Assembly: GCA_020635915.1 (NCBI GenBank)
Contig: JACJYU010000001.1
Coordinates: 496,001 to 560,000, forward strand
DNA length: 64,000 nucleotides
Reading direction: 5' to 3'
Source of the DNA: Flammeovirgaceae bacterium
Lineage (GTDB): Bacteria > Bacteroidota > Bacteroidia > Cytophagales > Cyclobacteriaceae
Positions 24,601 through 32,866 of this stretch are shown piece by piece (position 1 is the first letter of the stretch; each line of letters starts with the position of its first letter). The translations under genes and the position numbers were made by a program. The notes beneath the pieces are model-generated. The model was not told the origin of the DNA. It did not search any database and worked only from the letters and a program-made list of their open reading frames with translations.

Positions 24601-25374
24601 ATGGGAAAAATCATTGCCATAGCAAACCAAAAGGGAGGGGTAGGCAAGACCACCTCGGCCATCAACCTGGCTGCGAGCCTTGCCGTGCTGGAGTACAAAA
24701 CGTTGCTGGTGGATGGCGACCCCCAGGCCAACTCCACTTCGGGGCTGGGGCTCAACCCCAAAGAAATAAAGACGGGCATTTATGAGTGCATGGTGGACGG
24801 TGCCGATCCGCACCATGCCATCGTGCAAAACGATTTGAAGTATTTGCACATCCTGCCCTCGCACATCGACCTGGTGGGCGCGGAAGTGGAGATGGTGAGC
24901 ATAGCGCGCAGGGAGGAGCGCATGCGCGACACGCTGGAAAAAATCAAGGACGACTTTGACTTTATCATTATCGATTGCTCCCCCAGCCTGGGTTTGATCA
25001 CCATCAACTCCCTGACGGCAGCCGACTCGGTCATTATCCCCGTGCAGTGCGAATATTTTGCCCTGGAAGGGTTGGGGAAGTTGTTGAACACCATCAAGAT
25101 CATCCAAACCCGGCTCAACCCCAAGCTGGAAATCGAGGGCATCCTGCTTACCTTGTACGACTCCAGGACATCATTGGGCAACCAGGTGGTGCAGGAGGTG
25201 AAGACGCATTTTAAGAACATTGCCTTTGACACCATTATCCCCCGGAACGTGAAGTTGAGTGAGGCGCCCAGCTTCGGGCTTCCGGCCATTGTGCATGATG
25301 CCGAAAGCAAGGGGGCGGTAAGTTACCTGAACCTTGCCCACGAGATATTGAACAAAAACGGTTTGTCAAAATGA
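24601..25374 (+). CDS. parA: Chromosome-partitioning ATPase ParA/Soj
   Basis: 257 residues, typical length. It is a deviant Walker-type ATPase that binds DNA non-specifically and, with ParB, moves newly replicated origins apart. The Walker A motif KGGVGKTT is at residues 11-18, with both signature lysines. The A' and B regions read VDGDPQANSTSG and DFIIIDCSPSLG. The gene overlaps parB by four bases (ATGA at 25371), so translation is likely coupled. An AGGAG sequence lies about 12 bases before the ATG, in a genome that otherwise seldom shows such sites. Confidence 0.97.
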   Translation: MGKIIAIANQKGGVGKTTSAINLAASLAVLEYKTLLVDGDPQANSTSGLGLNPKEIKTGIYECMVDGADPHHAIVQNDLKYLHILPSHIDLVGAEVEMVSIARREERMRDTLEKIKDDFDFIIIDCSPSLGLITINSLTAADSVIIPVQCEYFALEGLGKLLNTIKIIQTRLNPKLEIEGILLTLYDSRTSLGNQVVQEVKTHFKNIAFDTIIPRNVKLSEAPSFGLPAIVHDAESKGAVSYLNLAHEILNKNGLSK

Positions 25375-26273
25375 GTAAGAAGAGAAATGCATTGGGGAGG
25401 GGGCTTAGCGCGTTGCTCAGCGATACACCGGAGACCGGGAAGCTGGAGGAAGGCGCCCCAGCGCCCGCCACTTCGGGCGTGAACGAAATCCTCCTTTCGG
25501 AAATCAAGGTAAACCCCTTCCAGCCCCGTCAGCACTTTGATGAAACCGCCCTGAAGGAGCTGTCCGCTTCCATCCGGGTACACGGCATTATCCAGCCGCT
25601 GACGGTGCGGAAACTTTCCCGTAACGAATACCAGTTGATTTCCGGGGAGAGGCGGCTCCAGGCCTCGAAGCTGGCCGGGTTGAAGGCCGTGCCCGCCTAT
25701 GTGCGGTCGGCCGATGACCAGCAGATGCTGGAGATGGCGCTGATCGAAAACATTCAAAGGGAAAACCTTAACCCCATCGAAATCGCGCTAAGCTACCAGC
25801 GCCTGATCTCCGAAATCAATTTAAAGCAGGAAGAACTCGGGGAGCGCGTGGGCAAGAACCGGTCTACCGTGACCAATTACCTGCGCCTGCTCAAGTTGCC
25901 GCCCGACATACAAATTGCCCTCCGCGACAACCGGATTTCCATGGGCCATGCCCGGGCGATCATCAACGTGGAAAACCCCGACACGCAGCTCCATATTTTC
26001 AAGAAAACGATAGCCGAGGATTTGTCGGTGCGCAAGGTAGAGGAACTGGTAAGGCAGCTGATGGCCGCCCCCGGGGGCACGCCCTCCCGGCCAGGGAAGG
26101 AAGGCGGCCCGGGCCCCGGGGCCACACGTGAAATAAAGCAATTGCAGTCCACCCTTTCCACCCACTTTGGCACGAAAGTGAATGTAAAAAGCGATGGAAA
26201 AAAAGGGGAAATAAAAATCCCGTTTTACTCTGTGGAAGACCTGAACAGGATATTGGACATCCTCAAAATGTAA
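25371..26273 (+). CDS. parB: Chromosome-partitioning protein ParB
   Basis: 300 residues. ParB binds parS sites near the origin, slides as a CTP-dependent clamp and stimulates ParA. The N-terminal ParB/Srx domain shows NPFQPR, GERRLQASKLAG (CTP-binding motif) and ENIQRENLNPIE; the helix-turn-helix region follows (LGERVGKNRSTVTNYLRLL). A low-complexity Gly/Pro linker (about 235-260) leads to the C-terminal dimerisation domain. Overlaps parA by four bases. I did not find a convincing parS (TGTTNCACGTGAAACA-like) site in the window. Confidence 0.97.
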   Translation: MSKKRNALGRGLSALLSDTPETGKLEEGAPAPATSGVNEILLSEIKVNPFQPRQHFDETALKELSASIRVHGIIQPLTVRKLSRNEYQLISGERRLQASKLAGLKAVPAYVRSADDQQMLEMALIENIQRENLNPIEIALSYQRLISEINLKQEELGERVGKNRSTVTNYLRLLKLPPDIQIALRDNRISMGHARAIINVENPDTQLHIFKKTIAEDLSVRKVEELVRQLMAAPGGTPSRPGKEGGPGPGATREIKQLQSTLSTHFGTKVNVKSDGKKGEIKIPFYSVEDLNRILDILKM

Positions 26274-26285
26274 AATGGGGAATGA

Positions 26286-26879
26286 ATGGATAGGCGGCTG
26301 ATTTTCATCCTCTTTCCCCTGCTCCTTCCTTTTGCCGGGTTGGGGCAGTCCGACCGTGACACGCTGGCCACCCTCCCTTCCGATTCGCTGCGGCTGGAGC
26401 GCGGCAAAAAGGTGATCACGCTGGAGGCCTATGCCGCCCGGTTCGACCCCCGGAAGGCCCTGCTCTATTCCGCCATTTTTCCCGGTGCCGGCCAGGCCTA
26501 CAACAAAAAGTACTGGAAGGTGCCCCTGGTGTACGGTGGGTTTGCCACGGGCGTGTTCTTTATCTCCTTTTTTCAGGACCGGTACGTTACCTATAAGGGC
26601 GAGCTGTTCGGGCTGCTTGATGACGGCACCCCTGCGCCCTCCGGTTTCAATGAAAAGCAACTGCGCAAGATCGTGGACGATGCCAAGCGGGAGCGGGATT
26701 TTTTTACCATCCTCACGGGGTTTTGGTACATCCTGCAAATGGTGGACGCCCATGTGGACGCGCACCTCAAAGAATTTGACCTTAACCCTCAATTGCAGGT
26801 GAGGCTGGAGCCCATGGTGGGCCACCACCCCATGAACGGGCAAAGTGCCGGCCTTGCGCTAACCTTTAGGTTCCCATGA
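26286..26879 (+). CDS. DUF5683 domain protein, secreted or membrane-associated
   Basis: 197 residues. It has a signal peptide (LIFILFPLLLPFAGLGQ). The core LLYSAIFPGAGQAYNKKYWKV is the mark of DUF5683, a Bacteroidota family usually found next to parB or dapB; two hydrophobic stretches follow (PLVYGGFATGVFFISFF and FTILTGFWYILQMV). The biochemical function is unknown. Its 3' end overlaps the dapB start by four bases (ATGA), and it follows parB by 12 bases, so it belongs to the parAB-dapB operon. Confidence 0.85.
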   Translation: MDRRLIFILFPLLLPFAGLGQSDRDTLATLPSDSLRLERGKKVITLEAYAARFDPRKALLYSAIFPGAGQAYNKKYWKVPLVYGGFATGVFFISFFQDRYVTYKGELFGLLDDGTPAPSGFNEKQLRKIVDDAKRERDFFTILTGFWYILQMVDAHVDAHLKEFDLNPQLQVRLEPMVGHHPMNGQSAGLALTFRFP

Positions 26880-27592
26880 AGATCGCCCTCATCGGATATG
26901 GAAAAATGGGAAAGGCCATAGAAGCCTTTGCCCTGGGGAGGGGCCATGCCATAGTGGCAAAAGTTGGCCCCCATGACCCTGGGGCGCTTTCCCACCTCAA
27001 GGAAGCCGATGTGGCCATAGAATTTTCGCAGCCCCATGCCGCGGTGGCCAACCTGAAGGCCTGCTTCGATGCGCAGGTGCCGGTCGTCTGCGGCACCACG
27101 GGGTGGCTGGAGGGGAAAAGCGAAGTGGAAGCCTATTGCCGAAAGCACAACGGCACCTTTTTATATGCCTCCAACTTCAGCCTGGGGGTAAATATTTTTT
27201 TTGAACTCAACGCGAAGCTTGCCTCCATGATGGCCGGCCATCCCGGGTACCGTGCGGGTATAGAAGAGACCCACCACGCCCAAAAGAAAGATGCCCCCAG
27301 CGGCACCGCCATTACCCTGGCCGAGGGCATCCTCCAGAATATCCCGAGGATAAAGAAATGGACAAACAAAAGCAGCGCGGATGAAACGGAACTGCCCATC
27401 CATTCGTTTAGGAAAGACCCCACACCGGGAACGCACCTCGTGAAATACACCAGCCCCACAGACGATATTGAAATCAAACATACGGCACACTCCAGGGATG
27501 GTTTCGCCATTGGGGCGCTGCTGGTGGCCGAATGGATCCAGGACAAAAAAGGGGTACTGCAGATGGGCGATTTCCTGAAATCCCAACATTAA
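26876..27592 (+). CDS. dapB: 4-hydroxy-tetrahydrodipicolinate reductase
   Basis: 238 residues, the short form usual in Bacteroidota. It reduces the product of DapA with NAD(P)H in the lysine and diaminopimelate pathway, which feeds peptidoglycan. The dinucleotide-binding loop reads IGYGKMGKAIEAFA; VCGTTGW and the catalytic region EETHHAQKKDAPSGTA (with the His-His pair and the DAPSGT substrate loop) are present. The start overlaps the previous stop (ATGA). Confidence 0.97.
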   Translation: MKIALIGYGKMGKAIEAFALGRGHAIVAKVGPHDPGALSHLKEADVAIEFSQPHAAVANLKACFDAQVPVVCGTTGWLEGKSEVEAYCRKHNGTFLYASNFSLGVNIFFELNAKLASMMAGHPGYRAGIEETHHAQKKDAPSGTAITLAEGILQNIPRIKKWTNKSSADETELPIHSFRKDPTPGTHLVKYTSPTDDIEIKHTAHSRDGFAIGALLVAEWIQDKKGVLQMGDFLKSQH

Positions 27593-27638
27593 ACCTAAAA
27601 AATACTTTTCTTTGCAAGCTTTAACCCATTAAGACACT

Positions 27639-29078
27639 GTGACCGCTATCATTACCCTATTGCTGATTTTCCGGGCAGGCATTACCATCGGATACTGGAA
27701 GTTGTTTGAAAAGGCCAACGTGGAGGGATGGAAATCCCTGGTCCCCCTCCTCAGCGAGTACTGGGTGGTGAAAATCACCGGCAAGCCCACGTGGTGGGTG
27801 CTGTACCTGCTCATCCCGTTGTTCAATATTTTCGCCTTCTACGTGCTGCTGTTTGACCTGCTGCGCTGCTTTGGGAAGAAATCGCTGATGAGCCAGTTCC
27901 TCATCATTTTTATTGCGCCCATCTACGTTCCCTACATGGGTTTTAAAAAAGAGGTGCGCTACCTGGGCAAGCTGGGCGAACTGAAGGAGGAAAAAAAATC
28001 GGCCTTATCGGAATGGACCGAGGCCATTGCTTTTGCCGTGGTGGCCGCCACCCTTATCCGCTGGCTGATCATGGAGGCGTATACCATTCCTACCCCCTCC
28101 ATGGAAAACTCCCTGCTGGTAGGGGACTTTTTGTTTGTAAGCAAATTCCACTATGGCACCCGCACCCCCAAGACCCCGTTGCAGGTGCCCCTTACCCACC
28201 AGAAAATTTGGTTCACGGACCTGCCGTCCTATTCGGACTGGGTACAATTGCCGCAATACCGCCTGCCGGGCATAAACAAGGTGCACCGCAGCGATGTGGT
28301 CGTATTCAACGTGCCGCCCAAGGAGTTGAACGATGGCAAGGATTACCCGGTGGACCTAAAAACCAACTACATCAAACGCTGCGTGGCCCTGCCGGGGGAC
28401 GTGCTGAAAATCGTTGACAAGCAGGTGGTGGTGAACGGAACGCCCCTGCCCAACCCCCCGGAGATGGAATTCAGTTATTTGGTCACTTCAAAAGACGAGA
28501 TCAACGAGCGCAACCTGGACCGGCTGGGGATCGACCCTGAGGATTACAGTTTCCTGGGAAGGCCAGAGGAGGGCAAGGCGGTGTACCAGATGTTCCTCAC
28601 CGCCCAGATGGCCGAAGAGATCAGCAAGCTCACCTATATTATTTCCGTGGGGGAAGACTACCGCATGGGCGGGGGCGCTGACCCGAGGATTTTCCCCCAT
28701 TCGAAATACAGCCAGTGGAATGCCGACAACTACGGCCCCCTCACCATCCCAAAGAAAGGGATGACCATCAGCATCAACGATTCCACCCTGGCCTTCTATG
28801 GCAACACCATCAAGCTATACGACCACAATGATGACGTGGTGCTCACCGACAGCACCTTGACCATTGCAGGAAAGGCCGTGGGGGAATATACCTTCAAACA
28901 AAACTATTACTTTATGATGGGCGACAACCGGCACAATTCCCTGGACTCCCGGTTTTGGGGGTTTGTGCCGGAAGACCACATTGTAGGAAAAGCCTTCTTT
29001 ATCTGGTTGTCGATAAACAAATATGGCGGGTTGCTGGACAGGATCCGGTGGAACCGGTTTTTCAAGATGATTGATTAG
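27639..29078 (+). CDS. lepB: Signal peptidase I with extra N-terminal membrane domain
   Basis: 479 residues from a GTG start at 27639. It cleaves signal peptides of Sec-exported proteins on the outer face of the inner membrane. Residues 1-110 form a DUF5684-like membrane module (YWVVKITGKPTWWVLYLLIP and FLIIFIAPIYVPYMGF). The peptidase domain has the nucleophile Ser154 (PTPSMENSLLVGD), the general base Lys246 (NYIKRCVALPGD) and the box MGDNRHNSLDSRFWGFV near the C-terminus. An insertion of about 150 residues lies between the last two boxes. No ATG is available at the N-terminus, so the GTG is my choice. It probably belongs to the dapB operon (46-bp gap). Confidence 0.93.
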   Translation: MTAIITLLLIFRAGITIGYWKLFEKANVEGWKSLVPLLSEYWVVKITGKPTWWVLYLLIPLFNIFAFYVLLFDLLRCFGKKSLMSQFLIIFIAPIYVPYMGFKKEVRYLGKLGELKEEKKSALSEWTEAIAFAVVAATLIRWLIMEAYTIPTPSMENSLLVGDFLFVSKFHYGTRTPKTPLQVPLTHQKIWFTDLPSYSDWVQLPQYRLPGINKVHRSDVVVFNVPPKELNDGKDYPVDLKTNYIKRCVALPGDVLKIVDKQVVVNGTPLPNPPEMEFSYLVTSKDEINERNLDRLGIDPEDYSFLGRPEEGKAVYQMFLTAQMAEEISKLTYIISVGEDYRMGGGADPRIFPHSKYSQWNADNYGPLTIPKKGMTISINDSTLAFYGNTIKLYDHNDDVVLTDSTLTIAGKAVGEYTFKQNYYFMMGDNRHNSLDSRFWGFVPEDHIVGKAFFIWLSINKYGGLLDRIRWNRFFKMID

Positions 29079-29087
29079 GTGTTGGTT

Positions 29088-29150
29088 TTAGGTTTTAGGT
29101 TTTAGGTTTCAGGTTTCAGGTTTCAGGTTTCAAGTTTAAGGTTGAAGGTT
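29088..29150. repeat. Heptamer tandem repeat (T[TC]AGGTT)9
   Basis: Nine contiguous 7-base units: three TTAGGTT, three TCAGGTT, then TCAAGTT, TAAGGTT and GAAGGTT. It fills the space between the convergent lepB and ung genes and its last bases overlap the ung stop codon. The unit is the same heptamer as at 20803-20858 in another phase. Confidence 0.9.
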
Positions 29151-29817
29151 ACCATTCAATTTCCTTGAGGCCTTTGCTTTTCAGGTAGGCGTTGGTTTTG
29201 CTGAACGGCCTGCTGCCGAAGAAGCCCCGGTCTGCCGAGAAGGGGGAAGGGTGTGGCGACATGATCACCTGGTGTTTGGAGCGGTCGATCACCTCCCCTT
29301 TTTTACGGGCATAGGCGCCCCACAGGACAAAGACCACGTTTTCCTTTTCGTCCGATATTTTTTTGATGACCGCATCGGTAAATTCCTCCCAGCCTTTTTT
29401 CTGGTGGGAGCCGGGCGAGGCGGCCCGGACGGTGAGCGTGGCATTGAGCAACAACACCCCCTGTTGTGCCCAACGCCCCAAATCCCCTGAAGGCGGAAGG
29501 GGCTTTCCCAGGTCGTTTTGCACCTCTTTAAAGATATTCATCAGCGAAGGCGGGAACCGTACCCCATCGCGCACGGAAAAACACAGGCCATTGGCCTGGC
29601 CGGGGCCGTGGTACGGGTCCTGCCCCAATATCACCACTTTCACCCCGTCAAACCCGCACTTGTCGAAGGCGCTGAAAATCTCCCTGCCCGGGGGGAAAAC
29701 GGTATGTTTGCCATACTCTTCCTTTACAAAACCCGCCAGTTCCCGGAAGTAATCCTTTTCAAACTCCTCCCGGAGCCGTTCTTTCCACGAAGGTGCAATC
29801 CTGATATCCATGCCCAT
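29149..29817 (-). CDS. ung: Uracil-DNA glycosylase
   Basis: 222 residues, family-typical. It removes uracil from DNA as the first step of base-excision repair. Motifs: water-activating loop GQDPYHGPGQANGL (Asp67), LLLNATLTVR, and the DNA-intercalation loop HPSPFSADRGFFGSRPF. Two Met codons (residues 1 and 3) could serve as the start. Convergent with lepB. Confidence 0.97.
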   Translation of the reverse strand: MGMDIRIAPSWKERLREEFEKDYFRELAGFVKEEYGKHTVFPPGREIFSAFDKCGFDGVKVVILGQDPYHGPGQANGLCFSVRDGVRFPPSLMNIFKEVQNDLGKPLPPSGDLGRWAQQGVLLLNATLTVRAASPGSHQKKGWEEFTDAVIKKISDEKENVVFVLWGAYARKKGEVIDRSKHQVIMSPHPSPFSADRGFFGSRPFSKTNAYLKSKGLKEIEW

Positions 29818-29890
29818 GCAACTATTTTTTGGCCTTTGAACTTTTATTTAGTGGGTAGTAAAATAGAAAAAATTAATATTTTTGACCGAA

Positions 29891-30277
29891 ATGGTAACCG
29901 AAATCACACAAGGCATTAAAGTGAGCGTGGAAACGGAGTATCAGCCCTCGTACTCCAGCCCCAGCCAGTACCACTATGTCTTTACCTATAAGATCACCAT
30001 TGAAAACCAGGGCGCGTTTACCATCCAGTTGTTGAGGAGGCACTGGAGCATATTTGATGCCGGCTTCAGCCCCCGGGAAGTGGACGGGGAAGGCATTGTG
30101 GGCCAGCAGCCGGTATTGGAGCCCAACCAATCCCACCAATACGTTTCGGGGTGCAACCTCAAATCGGGCATTGGCAAAATGGTGGGCACCTACCTGATGG
30201 AGCGCATCGTGGACGGCACGCGCTTCGAAGTGGCCGTTCCGGAATTTCATATGGTCGCGCCCTTGCGGCTCAACTGA
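29891..30277 (+). CDS. apaG: ApaG (Co2+/Mg2+ efflux-associated) domain protein
   Basis: 128 residues, matching the compact ApaG fibronectin-III-like fold. Motifs: VETEYQPSYSSP near the N-terminus, FTYKITIENQG, LLRRHWSIFDA, GEGIVGQQPVLEPNQSHQYV and GTYLMERIVDG. The cellular function is unclear; the name comes from the apaGH operon of enterics. The ATG at 29891 is preferred over a TTG nine bases earlier because it gives the usual N-terminus. A -7-like TATTTTTG (29877-29884) ends seven bases before this ATG, which would make the mRNA almost leaderless; this is only a possibility. Confidence 0.92.
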   Translation: MVTEITQGIKVSVETEYQPSYSSPSQYHYVFTYKITIENQGAFTIQLLRRHWSIFDAGFSPREVDGEGIVGQQPVLEPNQSHQYVSGCNLKSGIGKMVGTYLMERIVDGTRFEVAVPEFHMVAPLRLN

Positions 30278-30310
30278 TATGGCGGGCACCATAACCTTCC
30301 GTACCCGGGT

Positions 30311-31090
30311 TTGAACCTACAGCCACTTGCCTCCTACCTGTCGCATTGGCTGCACCGTGTGGACGAACATTCCATCCACTCCCCCTTCTTTTTCGATTTT
30401 TATAACCAGGTGATAAAGAAAAGCAGGAAGGCCACCGGCCATCCCCGCATTGAACGGCTTAGGAATACCCTCCTGAAGGACCAAACCCCCGTCCCCAACG
30501 ATGACCCGGGGGCAGGGCCACGGTTGGATAAAAAGGGGAAAAAGACGATTTCCAGGATAGCCAAAAACAGCCTGAGCCCCCCCTGGGCCTCCCGGCTGTA
30601 CCAGCGCATCATCCAATACAACGATTCGAAAAACATAGTGGAGCTCGGCACTTCCCTGGGGCTCAACACCCTTTACCTGGCCGAAAAGGAAGGCGCCAGG
30701 GTAAGCACTTTTGAAGGAAGCACAGCATTGGCCCACATGGCGCTTACGCACTTTGGGCTTTTTGAAAAGGAAAACATCAACCTGATAGAGGGCAACATTG
30801 ACCGGACCCTTCCCGAATTCCTGCAAAACACGGGGAAAATAGATTTTGCCTTAATGGATGCCAACCATCGCCACGAGCCCACCCTCCGTTATTTCAACCT
30901 GCTGGCCAGGCGGCTAACCGACAAGTCCATTTTGGCCGTGGACGACATCCATTGGTCCCGCGAAATGGAGCGGGCGTGGGAAACGCTCCACCGGCATGAA
31001 TTGGTGTACGGCAGCATAGACCTGTACCGTTGCGGCCTGTTATTTTTTGATCCTGCCCTCAACAAACAACATTTTATCCTGTCCGCCTGA
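30311..31090 (+). CDS. Class I SAM-dependent methyltransferase (O-methyltransferase-like)
   Basis: 259 residues from a TTG start, the only possible in-frame start after the apaG stop; the N-terminal YLSHWLHRVDEHSIHSPFFF supports it. The SAM-binding motif reads IVELGTSLGLNTLYLA, and FALMDANHRHEPTL with AVDDIHWSREM resembles the metal-dependent O-methyltransferase layout. The substrate is unknown. It follows apaG by 33 bases, probably in the same transcript. Confidence 0.82.
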   Translation: MNLQPLASYLSHWLHRVDEHSIHSPFFFDFYNQVIKKSRKATGHPRIERLRNTLLKDQTPVPNDDPGAGPRLDKKGKKTISRIAKNSLSPPWASRLYQRIIQYNDSKNIVELGTSLGLNTLYLAEKEGARVSTFEGSTALAHMALTHFGLFEKENINLIEGNIDRTLPEFLQNTGKIDFALMDANHRHEPTLRYFNLLARRLTDKSILAVDDIHWSREMERAWETLHRHELVYGSIDLYRCGLLFFDPALNKQHFILSA

Positions 31091-31141
31091 ATAGTCCGGG
31101 AAATAACTTCTATTTTTACGCCCCAAACCAAACAGCACCCT

Positions 31142-32065
31142 ATGAGCGAGGCACCCCCCCAGGCAGAAGGGCCAAAAAAAGCACACAACAGGACGGCCAT
31201 CATCATCGCACTGCTCTCCATTATTGTGATCATCCAGAGCATAAAGATATACCTGGACTACCAGGAAAAGGTGGACGTCAACCAGCAACTGGCCACTACG
31301 GAGGAAGACCTGGCCACCACCATGCAGCAGTTGAAGGACATCCAGGTGGAGCTGAACCAAAAGATTACGGAACTGGAAAAGCTGGGCGGGGACATCACCG
31401 AACTGGAAAAGGCCAAGGCCGAGGTGGACGCGGAGCTGAAGAGGACCCGCAGCCGCACCAGCCGGAACATCAAGGAACTGAAAGACCGGGTGGACGGGTA
31501 CGAGCAACTGCTGAAGCTGAAAGACCAGGAACTTGAAAAATTAAAGTCGCTGAACAAGGAGTTGTATTCGGAAAACAGGAACCTGAAAACCACGCAAAAC
31601 CAACTGAGCGATTCGATCAACCGGTTGTCCAAAAACACGGATGAACTGGCCACCAAGGTGGCCATTGCCTCGCAGTTGAAAGCCGAGAACATTGAGGTGG
31701 CCTCCGTAAACGCCAGGGGCAAAGAGCGCACCCCTCCATTTCGGGGCAAACAACTGGAAACCCTAAAGGTGGAATTCAACATTGCCGAAAACAAGGTGGC
31801 GCCCGTGGAGGGCAAGAAGATCGTGATCCGGGTCACCGATGAAAACGGGCAGGTGATTTTCGATGTGGCCAAAGGATCGGGGACTTTCATGCTCAACGGG
31901 AAAGAGGAGTTTTACACCGCGGCACAGGAGATCTTGTTTGACAACACCCGGCAGAAGTTGAGCTTTGTTTACGAAAAAGGCTCGGAATACGCTTCAGGGA
32001 ACTATACCGTGGACATCTACACCGATGGCTATAAGATGGGCCAGGTGGAGTTTAGGGTAAAATAG
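31142..32065 (+). CDS. Single-pass membrane coiled-coil protein of unknown function
   Basis: 307 residues. Residues 1-17 are polar; a membrane segment covers about 20-37 (AIIIALLSIIVIIQSIKIYL); a long coiled coil follows to about residue 175, with heptads rich in Leu, Glu and Lys. The C-terminal 120 residues are a beta-rich globular domain (GKKIVIRVTDENGQVIFDV, YTVDIYTDGYKMGQVEFRV). The topology predicts a small cytosolic tail and a long envelope-facing rod. I do not recognise the family by name. It precedes the ribosomal operon, separated by a clear promoter. Confidence 0.75.
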   Translation: MSEAPPQAEGPKKAHNRTAIIIALLSIIVIIQSIKIYLDYQEKVDVNQQLATTEEDLATTMQQLKDIQVELNQKITELEKLGGDITELEKAKAEVDAELKRTRSRTSRNIKELKDRVDGYEQLLKLKDQELEKLKSLNKELYSENRNLKTTQNQLSDSINRLSKNTDELATKVAIASQLKAENIEVASVNARGKERTPPFRGKQLETLKVEFNIAENKVAPVEGKKIVIRVTDENGQVIFDVAKGSGTFMLNGKEEFYTAAQEILFDNTRQKLSFVYEKGSEYASGNYTVDIYTDGYKMGQVEFRVK

Positions 32066-32224
32066 CCCATTTTTAGGCCAGGCCTACGAAACACCCCAAA
32101 ACGGGCCCTGGCGCCAGCAGGGGGCAGCCTTCAGGACGGGCAATAAATCAGGGCGGGGCTATTTGCCAAAAACGGCCGTTTTCCTATCTTTGCACCTCAT
32201 TTTTAAAAACTTATCATAATAAAC
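32066..32224 (+). other. Intergenic region upstream of rpsF
   Basis: 159 bases. Just after the upstream stop is the 13-base palindrome TAGGCC-A-GGCCTA (32074-32086), and CTGGCGCCAG (32108-32117) is another perfect palindrome. Neither has a T-run, so termination is not clear. The rpsF promoter is at 32162-32192. Confidence 0.5.
32162..32192 (+). promoter_or_regulatory. Consensus promoter of the rpsF operon
   Basis: TTTG (32162-32165), a spacer of exactly 19 bases, then TATCTTTG (32185-32192): a perfect match to the Bacteroidota sigma-factor consensus TTTG-N19-TAnnTTTG. The start would fall near 32199, about 26 bases before rpsF. Confidence 0.85.
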
Positions 32225-32599
32225 ATGAAGAATTACGAGACAGTATTCATTTTGAATCCCGTTTTGTCTGTGGACCAGGCAAAGGATACTGTCGATAAGT
32301 TCGTGAAGGTGCTTACCGATGCAAAAGCGGAGGTGATCAATGTGGAACAGTGGGGACTTAAAAAGCTGGCCTATCCCATCCAGAACAAGTCCACCGGGTT
32401 TTACAACCTGATTGAATTTACGGCAGACACCCAATTGATCCAGACCTTGGAGACAGAGTACAGGAGGGACGAATCGGTGATGCGCTTTTTAACGACAGCG
32501 CTGGACAAGCATGCCATTGCCTACAACGCCCGCAGGCGCAAGGGCGAGTTTAAGAAAAACAAGGAAAAAACCGCAGCCAAGGAGGAGCTACCAGCATGA
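32225..32599 (+). CDS. rpsF: 30S ribosomal protein bS6
   Basis: 124 residues. It binds 16S rRNA on the platform together with bS18. Starts MKNYETVFILNPVLS; conserved EQWGLKKLAYPIQNKSTGFY. The C-terminus is a Lys/Glu-rich tail (GEFKKNKEKTAAKEE). Its end overlaps the rpsR start by four bases (ATGA at 32596). A Shine-Dalgarno match for rpsR lies inside its last codons. In Bacteroidota ribosomes, bS6, bS18 and bS21 are known to sequester the anti-Shine-Dalgarno tail. Confidence 0.98.
   Translation: MKNYETVFILNPVLSVDQAKDTVDKFVKVLTDAKAEVINVEQWGLKKLAYPIQNKSTGFYNLIEFTADTQLIQTLETEYRRDESVMRFLTTALDKHAIAYNARRRKGEFKKNKEKTAAKEELPA
32579..32585 (+). promoter_or_regulatory. Strong Shine-Dalgarno match in front of rpsR
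   Basis: AAGGAGG, complementary over seven bases to the 16S anti-Shine-Dalgarno core, ends 10 bases before the rpsR ATG (32596). It is embedded in the Lys-Glu-Glu codons at the end of rpsF. The other starts I checked in this window (pyrG, yidC, rpsF, rplI, mrp, lepB) have no comparable site; the AGGAG before parA is shorter. Confidence 0.6.
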
Positions 32600-32847
32600 C
32601 ATTAATGAACGAACCCATTAAGCGGGCAGAGGTAAAGCCCAAGTACTGCCGCTTCAAAAAGAACGGAATCAAGTACATTGACTATAAAGACCCCGACTTC
32701 CTCATGAAGTTTGTGAACGAGCAGGGCAAACTGTTGCCCCGCAGGCTGACCGGCACCAGTTGGAAATTCCAAAGGCGGGTTTCCAAGGCCGTGAAGCGGG
32801 CACGCCACCTGGCTTTTTTGCCTTACGTTGGCGATTCTTTAAAATAA
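32596..32847 (+). CDS. rpsR: 30S ribosomal protein bS18
   Basis: 83 residues. Platform protein that pairs with bS6. Core motifs: KYCRFKKNGIKYIDYKDPDF, RRLTGTSWKFQRRVSKAVKRAR and LAFLPYVGD. Overlaps rpsF by four bases; rplI follows 19 bases later. Unlike in many bacteria there is no ssb gene between rpsF and rpsR. Confidence 0.98.
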   Translation: MTLMNEPIKRAEVKPKYCRFKKNGIKYIDYKDPDFLMKFVNEQGKLLPRRLTGTSWKFQRRVSKAVKRARHLAFLPYVGDSLK

Positions 32848-32866
32848 CCGAAACTTTGACATTATC

